NCBI RefSeq assembly: GCF_003287875.1
Contig: NZ_QMKK01000061.1
Span: forward strand, 310,001 to 374,000
Length of the DNA: 64,000 nucleotides
Source of the DNA: Martinezella tropici
GTDB lineage: Bacteria; Pseudomonadota; Alphaproteobacteria; Rhizobiales; Rhizobiaceae
Reading direction: 5' to 3'
Below are positions 9,901 to 17,668 of this stretch, one piece after another. Under the pieces are notes generated by a model. It was given only the letters and a program-made list of their open reading frames with translations. It searched no databases and was not told the origin of the DNA. The position numbers were made by a program, and so were the translations under genes. Numbering within the stretch: position 1 is the stretch's first letter; each line of letters begins with the position of its first letter.

Positions 9901-10980
9901 CTCGCCGGCATCGCCACGCGGAACAAGCTGCAGGTTTTCGTCGACGACATAGGCGGTCGTATTGGCGATCGGACAGCCGATCGTGATCGGCCGCGACGGG
10001 TCGAGTTCGGCAAAGGTCGCCACGACGGTCGTCTCGGTGGGGCCGTAGGTGTTGATCAGGCGTCGGCCTGGTTTGGAGAATCGGCTGACGATCGCAGGCG
10101 GGCAGGCTTCGCCGCCGACGATGATGACGCGCAGGCTTTCGACGTCGCGCTCCAGCATGGTGAGCAGGGTCGGCACGGTATCGATGACCGTGATCTTTTC
10201 CGCTTCCAGGATGTCGGCCAGCCTGTCGAGCTCGGCCATGACTTCCGATGTCGCGACCTTCAGGGTCGCGCCGACCATATAGGGGATGAATATTTCTTCC
10301 AGAGAAAGATCGAAGGCGACCGAAGCCTGCTGAAGGACGACGTCAGATTCGACAAGCCCAAGCACATCGTTACCTGCCCGCAGATAATGGCAGATGTTCC
10401 GGTGCGTGATGACGATCCCCTTCGGCTTGCCGGTGGAGCCGGAGGTATAGATCGCATAGGCGGGATCGTCGTGAGTGGAAACGCGCGGAACGATGTCCGC
10501 ATTGTCTTCGGAAAGCAGGCTCTTGAGGAGAAGCGTCTGGCCATCGAAGGAGGGCGCAAGCGCGGCCTTCTCTTCGTGCGTCAGCAGCCATTTTGCGCCG
10601 CAGTCGGTAAGGCTGACAGCGAGACGATCCGCAGGGGCGGCGGCATCGAAGGGGATGTAGGCAGCACCCGCCTTGAGGATTGCCAGAAGCGCGACGTGGA
10701 GCTCGAGGGAGCGCTGGAACCACAGGCCGACAAAATCGCCGGGACCGATGCCGCGGCGGCTCAGCGCGCGCGCGGCTTCATCGGAGAGCCGGTCGAGTTC
10801 GGCATAGGTCATCGCCTCGTCGGTTCCAATGAGGGTCAGTGCCGTCTTGTCCGGGCTGGCCGCGACCGTTGCCTTGAAGATGTCTACGAGCGTCTCGTTG
10901 CGGACGAACTCGGGTCGGATGCCGCCTGAGGAAACCGAGAGGCTGGCATTTGAAGTAATCGACGAAATCTGGATAGTCAT
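6937..10980 (-). CDS. Pls/PosA-family non-ribosomal peptide synthetase (adenylation, carrier, membrane/beta-helix C-terminus)
   Basis: This 1347-residue multidomain protein begins with an adenylation domain at about 30-510: A3 motif YTSGSTGKPKG at 178-188, A5 TYGPTETT at 311-318, and the A10 lysine Lys506. A carrier domain follows with GGHS and Ser564 as attachment residue. There is no condensation or thioesterase domain. The C-terminal ~750 residues alternate hydrophobic segments (about 635-675, 890-920, 930-960, 1130-1200) with three left-handed beta-helix hexapeptide blocks. This order is that of epsilon-poly-L-lysine synthetase and related homopolymer synthetases. By manual alignment to PheA, the pocket residues are D224, L225, E228, T271, I287, G289, T311, V319, V320 and K506. 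Glu at the PheA-239 position suggests a basic amino acid, but this is inference. Confidence 0.92.
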   Translation of the reverse strand: MTIQISSITSNASLSVSSGGIRPEFVRNETLVDIFKATVAASPDKTALTLIGTDEAMTYAELDRLSDEAARALSRRGIGPGDFVGLWFQRSLELHVALLAILKAGAAYIPFDAAAPADRLAVSLTDCGAKWLLTHEEKAALAPSFDGQTLLLKSLLSEDNADIVPRVSTHDDPAYAIYTSGSTGKPKGIVITHRNICHYLRAGNDVLGLVESDVVLQQASVAFDLSLEEIFIPYMVGATLKVATSEVMAELDRLADILEAEKITVIDTVPTLLTMLERDVESLRVIIVGGEACPPAIVSRFSKPGRRLINTYGPTETTVVATFAELDPSRPITIGCPIANTTAYVVDENLQLVPRGDAGELLIGGPGVAAGYRNLPQLTAAKFIANPFVAHDDPVLYRSGDAVLMDEDGQLHFLGRIDDQVKIRGYRIELGEIETVVGELPDVKAASVVVHRPPDGEEMLVAHVVTAGNSFDREKARAVLAAKLPPYMVPAAWHSHVSLPRLPSGKIDRKTLAAIPLVSDQATQAQEPPRTWTEAQLLKAATEALRLRSINFEADFFTELGGHSMLAARFVSEVRKIPLLAGIALRDVYAGRTLRGIAAILEQRTERAPGQEPKNFEPVPWRRRFFCGLAQAAVLPFIVALATLQWIGLLLASILLIDDGASLWNEILILGGVYLALNLGEKLVVVALKWLVIGRTRPGVYPLWGSYYFRIWLMQRIVQLTAPKFLKGSPLIRLYMRALGAKVGQDAMIDEFEEGAIDLVRVGARSSLGVKIKLANVEVIGNEIHVGTIDIGDGVQIGNGCVIGHNVKIGDGAVIGDLTAIAAGTHVEAHTRWDGSPARQTGHAEHEEMPAHPELGIAGRVFQFAAYFVAYNVSLVVGLLPIFPAFYLFSAVQQMFSPGTDEPLSWGMIAALSWPAALLLIIVSMAVVVAFRWVLLPRVVPGRYSIFGNLYFRKWIVGLTTEAMLETLNSLYATVFMRNWYRLMGAKIGKGTEISANFAGRYDLIEMGRDNFIGDETIFGDEEIQNGWMVLKRLKTGDRCFFGNSSVISQGAVIESDSLVGIKTRLPDSLHVKTGETWCGSPAFQFPTRERLQAAATSTYAPPLRMRLVRIAFEAMHTSLPTAILIVMALAMSDLMASAIDDGAWGRLFWTLMASGLATSGILYLVAVAFKWTLIGTYKPMNRPMWSWWAMRTEAVAVFYGGLASKMLLDYLRGTPFLPWLLRPFGAKIGRGAWLNSTDICEFDCTHIGDHAVLNMGSCPQTHLYEDRIMKVGRIMIGNGVSVGSGSTVLYEANVGDFAEIGLLTLVMKGEAIPAGTSWVGTPAQAVQAEQEPAPAVQKEILPSAAA

Positions 10981-11085
10981 GGTAACTTCTGCGGAACGAA
11001 ACTCAGCACGATCAGCGTGCCATTTGTCAGCGCTTATACACCCTCCAATTTGCAGCTCTCTTACGGGGGTTGTCAGGGAACTGTA

Positions 11086-11472
11086 ATGTTGAGAAAGTTA
11101 TGGTTTACCGGTGCAGGATGCGACCTGCGAGCATGTGAAGAAGGATTGATATCGTTGCGCATATTCGAGCGAAGAGCCGGCAGGCCCCGCCGACTGTCCG
11201 TTCTCCTGGTGGCAGCTTCGTTGAGTTCCATAGGCATGGAGGCATCGGCCCGTCCGCATAGCAGCGTGCTGGTGGAGGATGCCGGTACGCTGCGGCCACT
11301 GCGCGACATCTATGCCGTCGTTGCACGCGAAATGCCGGGACGGGTGCTGCGAATCAAGCGGGTTCGCCGCGCCGGCCATCAGGCCTATGCCGTGCGCGTG
11401 CTGAAACCCGACGGCAAGCGCGGCGATATCGTGCTCGACGGTGCAACGCTCGCCGTGATCGAGAGACGCTGA
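11086..11472 (+). CDS. PepSY-domain small exported protein
   Basis: This is a 128-residue protein. The N-terminal 45 residues are basic, then hydrophobic (RRLSVLLVAASLSSIG), consistent with a signal sequence or anchor. Residues ~65-128 form a PepSY-like domain ending GDIVLDGATLAVIERR. PepSY domains often act as periplasmic inhibitors or sensors. The gene is 2 nt upstream of the response regulator and is therefore the first gene of the three-gene two-component operon. In PhoPQ-like systems of alphaproteobacteria a PepSY protein in this position is common. The start could also be the TTG at 11152. Confidence 0.8.
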   Translation: MLRKLWFTGAGCDLRACEEGLISLRIFERRAGRPRRLSVLLVAASLSSIGMEASARPHSSVLVEDAGTLRPLRDIYAVVAREMPGRVLRIKRVRRAGHQAYAVRVLKPDGKRGDIVLDGATLAVIERR

Positions 11473-11474
11473 CG

Positions 11475-12146
11475 ATGCGCATTCTCATAGCCGAGGACGA
11501 GCCCAGCATCGTGGCGGATATGCGCCGCTGCCTGGAAGACCAGCACTATGTCGTCTCGACCGTGAGCAACGGCGAAGAGGCATGGTATCGCGGTGATATC
11601 GAGCATTTCGATCTTGTGATTCTCGATCTTGGGCTGCCGAAGCTCGACGGCCTGACGGTATTGCGACGCTGGCGTGCCGAGCGCCGCGGCATGCCTGTCA
11701 TCATATTGACGGCCCGTGACGGCTGGCGCGACAAGGTCGACGGCATGGATGCAGGGGCCGACGACTATTTGACCAAGCCCTTCCGAATGGAGGAGCTTCT
11801 CGCCCGCGTGCGCGCACTGATGCGCCGCGCCGCCGGACAATCCTCTCCCATTCTTTCCAATGGCGTGCTGGAACTCGACACGCGCCAGCGCACGGTTTCG
11901 TTTCGCGGGCAGCCGGTGCAGGTCACGGCTCTTGAATATCGGCTTCTGGCCTATTTGATGCACAATGCGGGTACCGTCCTGTCGCGGTCGCAGATCGCCG
12001 ACAGTATCTATGACGAGGAAACGGAACTGCTGTCGAACGCGCTCGAAGTCGTCGTCGCGCGCCTGCGGCGCAAATTCGATGGGACGGTCATCGAGACCCG
12101 TCGGGGTCAGGGTTATATCATCCCGCGCGAGGCGCCGCCGTCATGA
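11475..12146 (+). CDS. OmpR/PhoP-family response regulator
   Basis: This is a 223-residue two-domain regulator. The receiver spans 1-115 with acidic pocket EDE near residues 6-8, phosphoacceptor Asp in LVILDLGLP (Asp51) and switch lysine in YLTKPF. The DNA-binding winged helix covers 125-220 with the OmpR-type GQPVQVTALEYRLL and a C-terminal RRGQGY. It lies between the PepSY protein and the kinase, overlapping the kinase start by 4 nt. It is divergent from the Pls-like synthetase, with 105 bp between them, so control of that gene is plausible but unproven. Confidence 0.95.
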   Translation: MRILIAEDEPSIVADMRRCLEDQHYVVSTVSNGEEAWYRGDIEHFDLVILDLGLPKLDGLTVLRRWRAERRGMPVIILTARDGWRDKVDGMDAGADDYLTKPFRMEELLARVRALMRRAAGQSSPILSNGVLELDTRQRTVSFRGQPVQVTALEYRLLAYLMHNAGTVLSRSQIADSIYDEETELLSNALEVVVARLRRKFDGTVIETRRGQGYIIPREAPPS

Positions 12147-13534
12147 CACCGTTCTCGCTGCGGGGGCGGTTGCTGCTGGGTTCCGTGGTGGCGATCATCG
12201 TTGCAACCTTTCTGGCCGGGGTCGGCATCAACGCCATTTCCGGACTGGCGGTGAGGGCGCTGGCACTTTCCGAGATAGACGAGGAACTGCGCGTTCTGCT
12301 GGCGGCGGTCGATATCAATGCCTCCAATCAGCTCTTCCTCGACGATACGCCGACGGATCCCCGTTTCGGCATTCCGAATGGCGGTTTCTACTGGCAGGTC
12401 GGGCGCAACGGCACCGTCGAACTGCGCTCGCAATCGCTCTGGGAGCAGAACCTTCCCTGGCTGCGTGCCCGTCCCCGCGATGCCGGCCGGGCAACGGATA
12501 TGAAAGGGCCGAACGGCAGCCATCTTCTCGCCGTCGAACGATCGATCTCGATCCCCTCGGCCACCGGTGACCAGATCGTCGACATCGTCATGGCGCTCGA
12601 CAACAGCGAGCTTGCGCCGGCGCGCTGGCGCTTCTTCTATGCCATGGCACCCTCCCTTGGCGTGCTGTCGGTCGCCCTGATCGGGGCGGTCGTGGTATTT
12701 CTGCGCTATGGATTGCGGCCGCTGAACGATCTCCGCATGGCGTTGATGGCGGTCCAGGAGCGATCCGCACGAAAGATCACCGGCCAGTTTCCGCGCGAGG
12801 TCCAGCCCCTGGTGGACGATCTCAACGGTCTGCTGGCGTCCCGCGAGACGCAGCTGACCCAGGCGCGCGCTCGCGCCGGCGATCTCGCGCATGGCCTCAA
12901 GACTCCGCTGGCGGCTCTCGAGGCTACGGCGCGGATGCTTTCGGAAGAGGGCATGTCGGAGCGCGCCGCGGCAATCCAGGCGGAGGTCAGCCGTATGGAA
13001 GCGCAGATCAAGCGGACGCTGGCGCAGACCCGCGCGAGCCTGGCGGCAGCCCATACGGTGGGCGTCATGGATGCCAGCGCAGACCTGCAGAAGATCATCT
13101 CCGTCATGCGGCGCCTGTCGGCGGACCGGGAGATCGAGTTCGAGCTCACGGCACCCGTCGAGATGTGGCTGGCGGTGGACGAAGCGGATTTCGCCGATAT
13201 TACCGGCAACCTGATCGACAATGCCAGGAAATGGGCGGCGGGAAGGGTCGAGGTTCGTCTGTCGCTGCAGCCCGAACTCGAAGGCGTGAGGTTGCTCATC
13301 GAGGATGACGGTCCCGGCCTGCCCGAGGATGCGGAGATCGCCTTCATCCGCCGCGGCCGGCGACTGGATGAAAGCATCGCCGGAACCGGCTTCGGTCTTG
13401 CGATCGCCAAGGATCTGGTCGAGGCCTATGACGGCAAGCTGACGCTCGCCCGCTCCGATCTCGGTGGATTGTCTGTGACCGTCACTTTGCCGGCGCGACT
13501 GGTCAAGGACAGGCAAATGGCACCGGAAGTCTGA
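12143..13534 (+). CDS. Sensor histidine kinase of the PepSY/OmpR operon
   Basis: This is a 463-residue membrane kinase. Transmembrane segments lie near 10-38 and 168-192, flanking a ~130-residue periplasmic sensor region. A HAMP-like linker and the dimerisation helix RAGDLAHGLKTPLAAL with the phospho-accepting His follow. The HATPase domain has N-box NLIDNARKW, G1 DDGPGLP and G2 GTGFGLAIAKDLVEAYDG. The H-box variant HGLKTPL is typical of PhoQ-like alphaproteobacterial kinases. The signal is unknown; cationic peptides or divalent metals are sensed by relatives. Confidence 0.94.
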   Translation: MTPFSLRGRLLLGSVVAIIVATFLAGVGINAISGLAVRALALSEIDEELRVLLAAVDINASNQLFLDDTPTDPRFGIPNGGFYWQVGRNGTVELRSQSLWEQNLPWLRARPRDAGRATDMKGPNGSHLLAVERSISIPSATGDQIVDIVMALDNSELAPARWRFFYAMAPSLGVLSVALIGAVVVFLRYGLRPLNDLRMALMAVQERSARKITGQFPREVQPLVDDLNGLLASRETQLTQARARAGDLAHGLKTPLAALEATARMLSEEGMSERAAAIQAEVSRMEAQIKRTLAQTRASLAAAHTVGVMDASADLQKIISVMRRLSADREIEFELTAPVEMWLAVDEADFADITGNLIDNARKWAAGRVEVRLSLQPELEGVRLLIEDDGPGLPEDAEIAFIRRGRRLDESIAGTGFGLAIAKDLVEAYDGKLTLARSDLGGLSVTVTLPARLVKDRQMAPEV

Positions 13535-13569
13535 AGTCGTTCCAGGAACGCTTTTGCTGCCCGATATCG

Positions 13570-14505
13570 TCAGGCGGACAATAACAGCTTCGCGCTCTCC
13601 TCGTCCGTGACGAGCGACGTCGCCAGTCCGGCCCGGATCGCCGCGCGCAGGATCGCCTGCTTGTGCAGGCCGCCGGAAGCGATGATGCGACAGGGTATGC
13701 CGCGATAATCGGCGAGAGCAGGGGCGATCACCTTTCCGTTCAGCGGATGGTCGACAGGATTGCCGTTCGAGTCGAGATAGTGGCCGAGCAAATCTCCGAC
13801 TGCGCCGGCCATGGCAAGGCTTTCGACATCCGTGCCGGCCGGCAGCCCATAGCGCACCTGGAGCGATTGCCGGGTCATGTCGCCGACGCTCAGGAAGGAA
13901 ATATCCACTTCGCAGGTCTTGCGGAAAATTCCTTCGAAGACAGATTGGGAGATGATCGCTTCTCGCGATTGCGGACTTTCCGCATAGATCGGAGCGAGAA
14001 AATAGTGGCATTCCGCCTTCAGCACCTGGGCGAAGCCTCGGACGATTTCAAACGTGTTGATTTCAGAGCCGCGCGCCAGCCCGCCCATCATCGAGCGCAC
14101 CTCGATCTGCGGTTCGCTCGCGGGTGTCATATGGCTCACCGTTTCGCGCAGCGTCGCGCCCCAGCCAACGCCGATCGAGCGCGGCCGGCGTGCCTGGATC
14201 AGCCGACCCAGATAGGCCGCGGCGCCGCGGCCGATTGCCTGATGGAGCAGGCGCGAATCGGCCGGCGTCGGAACCACGACAGCGCCTTCGAGGCCGAAGC
14301 GCTCGCATAAGCGCGATTCGAGCTCGATGCTGGCGGTGAGCGGGGAGGCGAAGCTCACCCTGACGATCCCTTCCTCCACGGCGGCTGCGAGCAACTCGTT
14401 CACCCGCCGGCGCGTAAGGGTCATCCGCTCCGCGATCTGTGCCTGGGTCAGGCCTTCCACGTGGTAGAGCCATGCCGCCCGGATCTTCATCTCGTGCAAT
14501 TCCAT
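13570..14505 (-). CDS. SorC/DeoR-type sugar-binding transcriptional regulator
   Basis: This is a 311-residue regulator. The N-terminal helix-turn-helix (AWLYHVEGLTQAQIAERMTL, then RRRVNELLA) belongs to the SorC family. The rest is the sugar-phosphate-binding domain with GVGWGATLRETV and the terminal segment GGLHKQAILRAAIRAGLATSLVTD. I chose the start at 14505 (MELHEMKIRAAW) because the family begins here; upstream in-frame ATGs at 14541 and 14685 lie in or beyond the operator-like region. It is divergent from the HAD remnant and the peptide-type ABC operon, its likely target. Confidence 0.92.
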   Translation of the reverse strand: MELHEMKIRAAWLYHVEGLTQAQIAERMTLTRRRVNELLAAAVEEGIVRVSFASPLTASIELESRLCERFGLEGAVVVPTPADSRLLHQAIGRGAAAYLGRLIQARRPRSIGVGWGATLRETVSHMTPASEPQIEVRSMMGGLARGSEINTFEIVRGFAQVLKAECHYFLAPIYAESPQSREAIISQSVFEGIFRKTCEVDISFLSVGDMTRQSLQVRYGLPAGTDVESLAMAGAVGDLLGHYLDSNGNPVDHPLNGKVIAPALADYRGIPCRIIASGGLHKQAILRAAIRAGLATSLVTDEESAKLLLSA

Positions 14506-14530
14506 ATTTCGCCTGCCCACATGCCCAAAA

Positions 14531-14564
14531 GTTACAAACATCACATAGGTGTAACATATGTAAC
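14531..14564. promoter_or_regulatory. Inverted and direct GTTACA/TGTAAC repeats upstream of the SorC gene
   Basis: GTTACA at 14531-14536 faces TGTAAC at 14550-14555, and a second TGTAAC follows at 14559-14564. The cluster sits 26-60 bp upstream of the SorC start and upstream of the divergent plus-strand genes. This is where SorC regulators bind their own control regions. No experimental basis; position and symmetry only. Confidence 0.5.
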
Positions 14565-14578
14565 GTAATGCCATCGGC

Positions 14579-14770
14579 ATGACGATAGAGTTTCTGATTT
14601 CCGATTGCGACACGGCATCAATCGACAGCGGGCCGATATCCGGCAGAACGCTGGCTCGGGCGCTTCGAGAGGCCGGCGTCTCCATGAACGAAGAGGTCCG
14701 CCGTCGCTTCCTACGCGTTTTCAGCGGAGCGCCCGGCGCCTTTGCATCCAGGAATGCGGCCGCCAGATGA
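14579..14770 (+). pseudogene. N-terminal remnant of a HAD-superfamily phosphatase
   Basis: This 63-codon open frame begins MTIEFLISDCDTASIDSGPI, closely following the HAD-IA opening LxxFDCDGVLVDSEPIS. Catalytic Asp9 and Asp11 stand at the expected DxD positions, followed by a cap-domain-like ARALREAGVSMNEEVRRRFL. After about 45 residues resemblance stops and the frame closes, while a complete HAD-IA enzyme needs about 220 residues. In related loci a HAD phosphatase commonly accompanies a SorC regulator and a GDPD/ABC operon, so this is probably the stump of the original gene lost by deletion. The missing ~500 bp are not found in other frames. Confidence 0.55.
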
Positions 14771-14776
14771 TCTCGG

Positions 14777-14825
14777 CGCGCGGATATTTCGCGCGACGAA
14801 ACCGCTCCTCACCGCATCTGCGGTG
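14777..14825. terminator. Two small hairpins after the HAD remnant
   Basis: CGCGCG (14777-14782) and CGCGCG (14790-14795) enclose GATATTT. CACCGC (14810-14815) and GCGGTG (14820-14825) enclose ATCT. They lie between the HAD remnant and the binding-protein gene and could end or attenuate transcription; neither has a strong T-tract. Confidence 0.3.
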
Positions 14826-14939
14826 GGCGCGTTAACCGAAACTTCATGAAGCCGTCAACCTGGCGACATGCAAGCGATCTTAATAGGCAAGGCCGCGCGG
14901 CTCCGGGGGGCTCGTGGGTCATCACAAGAGGAGTTTCCG

Positions 14940-16574
14940 ATGCTTTCGATCAATCGACGCGGCGCGCTCGGCCTGCTCGGCGCAACCGCCGGCACGCTCA
15001 TGCTGCCACGCTTCGCTTTCAGCCAGGCCAAGCGTCCGTCCATCACCATCGCGGTCCAGAAGATCACCAATAACAACACGCTCGACATATGGAACGAGCA
15101 GTCCAATGTCGGCGAGCGCGTCTTCTTCCCGAACCTTTGGGAAGGCCTGATCCTGCGCGATTGGATGGGCAACCAGGGGCCGGTTCCGGGCCTTGCCACC
15201 GAGTGGAAGCGCCTCGACGACAGGACGCTCGAACTCAAGCTGCGCCAGGGCGTCAAGTTCCACAATGGGGATGAACTCACCGCCGAAGATGTCGCCTTCT
15301 CCTTCTCGCGCGAGCGCTTGTTCGGCAATACCGAGCCCGCAGGCGGCAAAACGATCTTCGAAGACGATCACAAGCCCGCAACCGTCAAGGAATTGCCGGC
15401 CACCATTCCCGGCATCGGCCGCCGTCTGTGGCCGGCGCTCGCCGGCGTCGAGATCGTCGATAAATACACGGTTCGTTTCCACAATGCGACGCCCGACGTG
15501 ACGATGGAAGGCCGTCTGTATTCCTTCGGCAGTCAGATTGCCAACCGCCGCAGCTGGGATGAGGCCGCCGCCTATGCCGATTGGGCTCGCAAGCCCATTA
15601 CCACCGGTCCCTACATGGTCGGCGAATTCAAGCCCGACGTTTCGCTGACGCTGATCGCCTTCGACCAATACTGGGGCGGCCGCCCGCCGCTCGAGCAGAT
15701 CCGTTTCGTCGAGGTTCCCGAAGTCGCCTCGCGCGTCAATGGCCTGCTTTCGGGCGAATACGACTTCGCCTGCGACCTGCCGCCGGACCAGATTGCCACG
15801 GTCCAGGCTGCTCCGGGCTATGAAGTTCAAAACTCCATGATCTGGAACCATCGCATTTCGGTCTTCAACGTGCAGAATCCGGTCCTTGCCAACCCGCTGG
15901 TGCGTCGCGCCATGACGCATGCCATCGATCGTCAGGCGATCGTCGACGCGCTTTGGGGCGGAAAGACCGTCGTCCCGGCCGGTCTGCAGTTCGATTCTTT
16001 CCGTTCCAGCGACATGTTCGTCGAAGGCTGGAAGGTTCCGGAATATGATCCGAAGCTTGCCCAGGATCTTCTGAAGCAGGCGAACTACAAGGGCGATGCG
16101 ATCCCGTTCCGCCTGCTGAACAACTACTACACCAACCAGACGGCCAACGGCCAGATCATGGTGGAGATGTGGAAGCAGGTCGGCATCAACGTCGAGATCC
16201 AAATGAAGGAAAACTGGGCCCAAATCCACGATCCGGCCGGTGTCAAGGGCGTTCGCGACTGGTCGGCCGGCAACAGCATCAACGACCCGATCACGCCCCT
16301 GGTCGTGCAGTTCGGCCCGAACGGCGAAGTCCAGCAGAAGAAGGACTGGAGCAACGAGGAGGTGAACAAGCTCTCCGTCGTCATGGAAACCTCCACCGAC
16401 CGTGCGCTGCGCAAGAAGGCCGTCGCCCGCATGCTCGAGATCTGCGAACGCGAAGACCCGGCCTACCAGGTCCTGCATCAGAATGCCGTCTTCACCGGCA
16501 TGAAGTCATCGCTGAAGTGGAAGGCGGCTCCGGCTTTCGCCATGGACTTCCGCTCCACCAACTGGTCGATCTGA
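14940..16574 (+). CDS. Peptide/opine-type ABC transporter substrate-binding protein (SBP_bac_5)
   Basis: This is a 544-residue periplasmic binding protein of the DppA/OppA class. The N-terminus MLSINRRGALGLLGATAG has a twin arginine and hydrophobic stretch, so it is probably Tat- or Sec-exported. Family landmarks include LELKLRQGVKFHNGDELTAEDVAFS split around residue 100, and NPLVRRAMTHAIDRQAIVDAL. The start at 14940 is preceded by AAGAGGAG; a longer frame from 14868 lacks family resemblance. It is first in a six-gene operon with two ATPases, two permeases and a phosphodiesterase. With GDPD downstream, a glycerophosphodiester or a glycosylated or peptide-like solute is possible. Confidence 0.93.
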   Translation: MLSINRRGALGLLGATAGTLMLPRFAFSQAKRPSITIAVQKITNNNTLDIWNEQSNVGERVFFPNLWEGLILRDWMGNQGPVPGLATEWKRLDDRTLELKLRQGVKFHNGDELTAEDVAFSFSRERLFGNTEPAGGKTIFEDDHKPATVKELPATIPGIGRRLWPALAGVEIVDKYTVRFHNATPDVTMEGRLYSFGSQIANRRSWDEAAAYADWARKPITTGPYMVGEFKPDVSLTLIAFDQYWGGRPPLEQIRFVEVPEVASRVNGLLSGEYDFACDLPPDQIATVQAAPGYEVQNSMIWNHRISVFNVQNPVLANPLVRRAMTHAIDRQAIVDALWGGKTVVPAGLQFDSFRSSDMFVEGWKVPEYDPKLAQDLLKQANYKGDAIPFRLLNNYYTNQTANGQIMVEMWKQVGINVEIQMKENWAQIHDPAGVKGVRDWSAGNSINDPITPLVVQFGPNGEVQQKKDWSNEEVNKLSVVMETSTDRALRKKAVARMLEICEREDPAYQVLHQNAVFTGMKSSLKWKAAPAFAMDFRSTNWSI

Positions 16575-16589
16575 CCAGCTCATCGCTTC

Positions 16590-16630
16590 GGCCCGCGGCG
16601 GTGCAAGCCCGCCGCGGGCCGTCTTTTGCT
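16590..16630 (+). terminator. Intra-operon hairpin between binding protein and ATPase genes
   Basis: A 12-bp perfect stem, GGCCCGCGGCGG (16590-16601) and CCGCCGCGGGCC (16609-16620), has a 7-nt loop and is followed by GTCTTTTG. It lies 15 nt after the binding-protein stop. Such elements usually stabilise the binding-protein message or partly terminate, so that the abundant periplasmic protein is made in excess of the membrane parts. Confidence 0.7.
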
Positions 16631-16654
16631 TCGAACGAAATGCGGGGATGAAAC

Positions 16655-17668
16655 ATGGGCACGACCGGCTCCAGCCTTGTGGAACTGCGCGATCTGACGG
16701 TCGCCTTCGACGGGGTGCAGGTTCTCCACGGCATCGATCTCGATGTCGGCAGGGGTGAGGCGCTCGGCCTTGTCGGCGAATCCGGCTGCGGCAAGTCGGT
16801 GACCTGGCTGGCGGCACTTGGCCTGTTGCCCGCCAAGGCGGGTGTTGCCGGCTCCGTCAAGCTCGAAGGCCGCGAGCTGATCGGCGGGCAGCGTGCCGTG
16901 CTCGAAAGCGTGCGTGGCAAGCGCATTGCCATGATCTTCCAAGATCCGTCGAGCTCCCTCAATCCGGTGCTGCGCATCGGCCGGCAGATTGCCGAGGCGC
17001 TCGCTGCCCACCGCGGCCTGTGCGGCGAGGCCGCAAGAGCGGAGGCGATACGGCTGATGGATATGGTCGGCATTCCCGACGCGCGTCGCCGCTTCGATTC
17101 CTATCCGCATGAGTTTTCCGGCGGCCAGTGCCAGCGCCTGATGATCGCCATGGCGCTTGCCGGCCAACCCGATCTTCTGATTGCCGACGAGCCGACGACG
17201 GCGCTCGACGCTACAATCCAGGCGCAGATCCTCGATCTGCTGATCGAGCTTCGCGCCGAGACCGGCATGGCGACCGTCTTCATCAGCCATGATCTGGGTG
17301 CCGTCAGCCAGGTGTGCGAGCGCATCTGCGTCATGTATGCGGGGCGCATTGTAGAGGAGGGCAGTGTCGAGCAGCTTTTCTCCGAACCACGGCATCCCTA
17401 TACGCGCGGCCTGTTCGACGCCATTCCCCGCATCGATGGTGGCCGCGAGCGGCTGATCCCCATTCGCGGCACCGTGCCGAATCCGAAACATCTGCCGAAG
17501 GGCTGTTCCTTCTCGCCGCGCTGTATGCGTGCCGTCGAGGACTGCCGCAACGAGCGGCCGCAGCTTGTCACGCTCGAAGACGAACGCAAGCTTGCCTGTC
17601 TGCGGCCCGTGCCGGCAGCAGGGGCTTCCGAGATCCGGTCCGATATTCCGGAGGGCCTGTTGCAATGA
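16655..17668 (+). CDS. Peptide-type ABC transporter ATP-binding protein (DppD type)
   Basis: This is a 337-residue ATPase. Walker A is GESGCGKS (41-48), the signature FSGGQCQRL differs from LSGGQ only in the first residue, Walker B is LLIADEPT, and the switch is ISHDLGAVSQ. The C-terminal oligopeptide/dipeptide transporter extension (PNPKHLPKGCSFSPRC) marks the Dpp/Opp group and carries cysteines that may hold an Fe-S cluster in relatives. Its stop overlaps the start of the second ATPase (ATGA), so the two are coupled as a heterodimer. Confidence 0.94.
   Translation: MGTTGSSLVELRDLTVAFDGVQVLHGIDLDVGRGEALGLVGESGCGKSVTWLAALGLLPAKAGVAGSVKLEGRELIGGQRAVLESVRGKRIAMIFQDPSSSLNPVLRIGRQIAEALAAHRGLCGEAARAEAIRLMDMVGIPDARRRFDSYPHEFSGGQCQRLMIAMALAGQPDLLIADEPTTALDATIQAQILDLLIELRAETGMATVFISHDLGAVSQVCERICVMYAGRIVEEGSVEQLFSEPRHPYTRGLFDAIPRIDGGRERLIPIRGTVPNPKHLPKGCSFSPRCMRAVEDCRNERPQLVTLEDERKLACLRPVPAAGASEIRSDIPEGLLQ

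Noticed and set aside
9046..10929. 627-codon plus-strand open frame inside the synthetase gene
   Set aside because: Its residues are arginine/aspartate/glycine-rich and without family; the minus strand carries all adenylation motifs.
14922..16478. 518-codon minus-strand open frame opposite the peptide-binding protein
   Set aside because: Antisense shadow; the plus strand has a Tat-type signal, family motifs and a ribosome-binding site.
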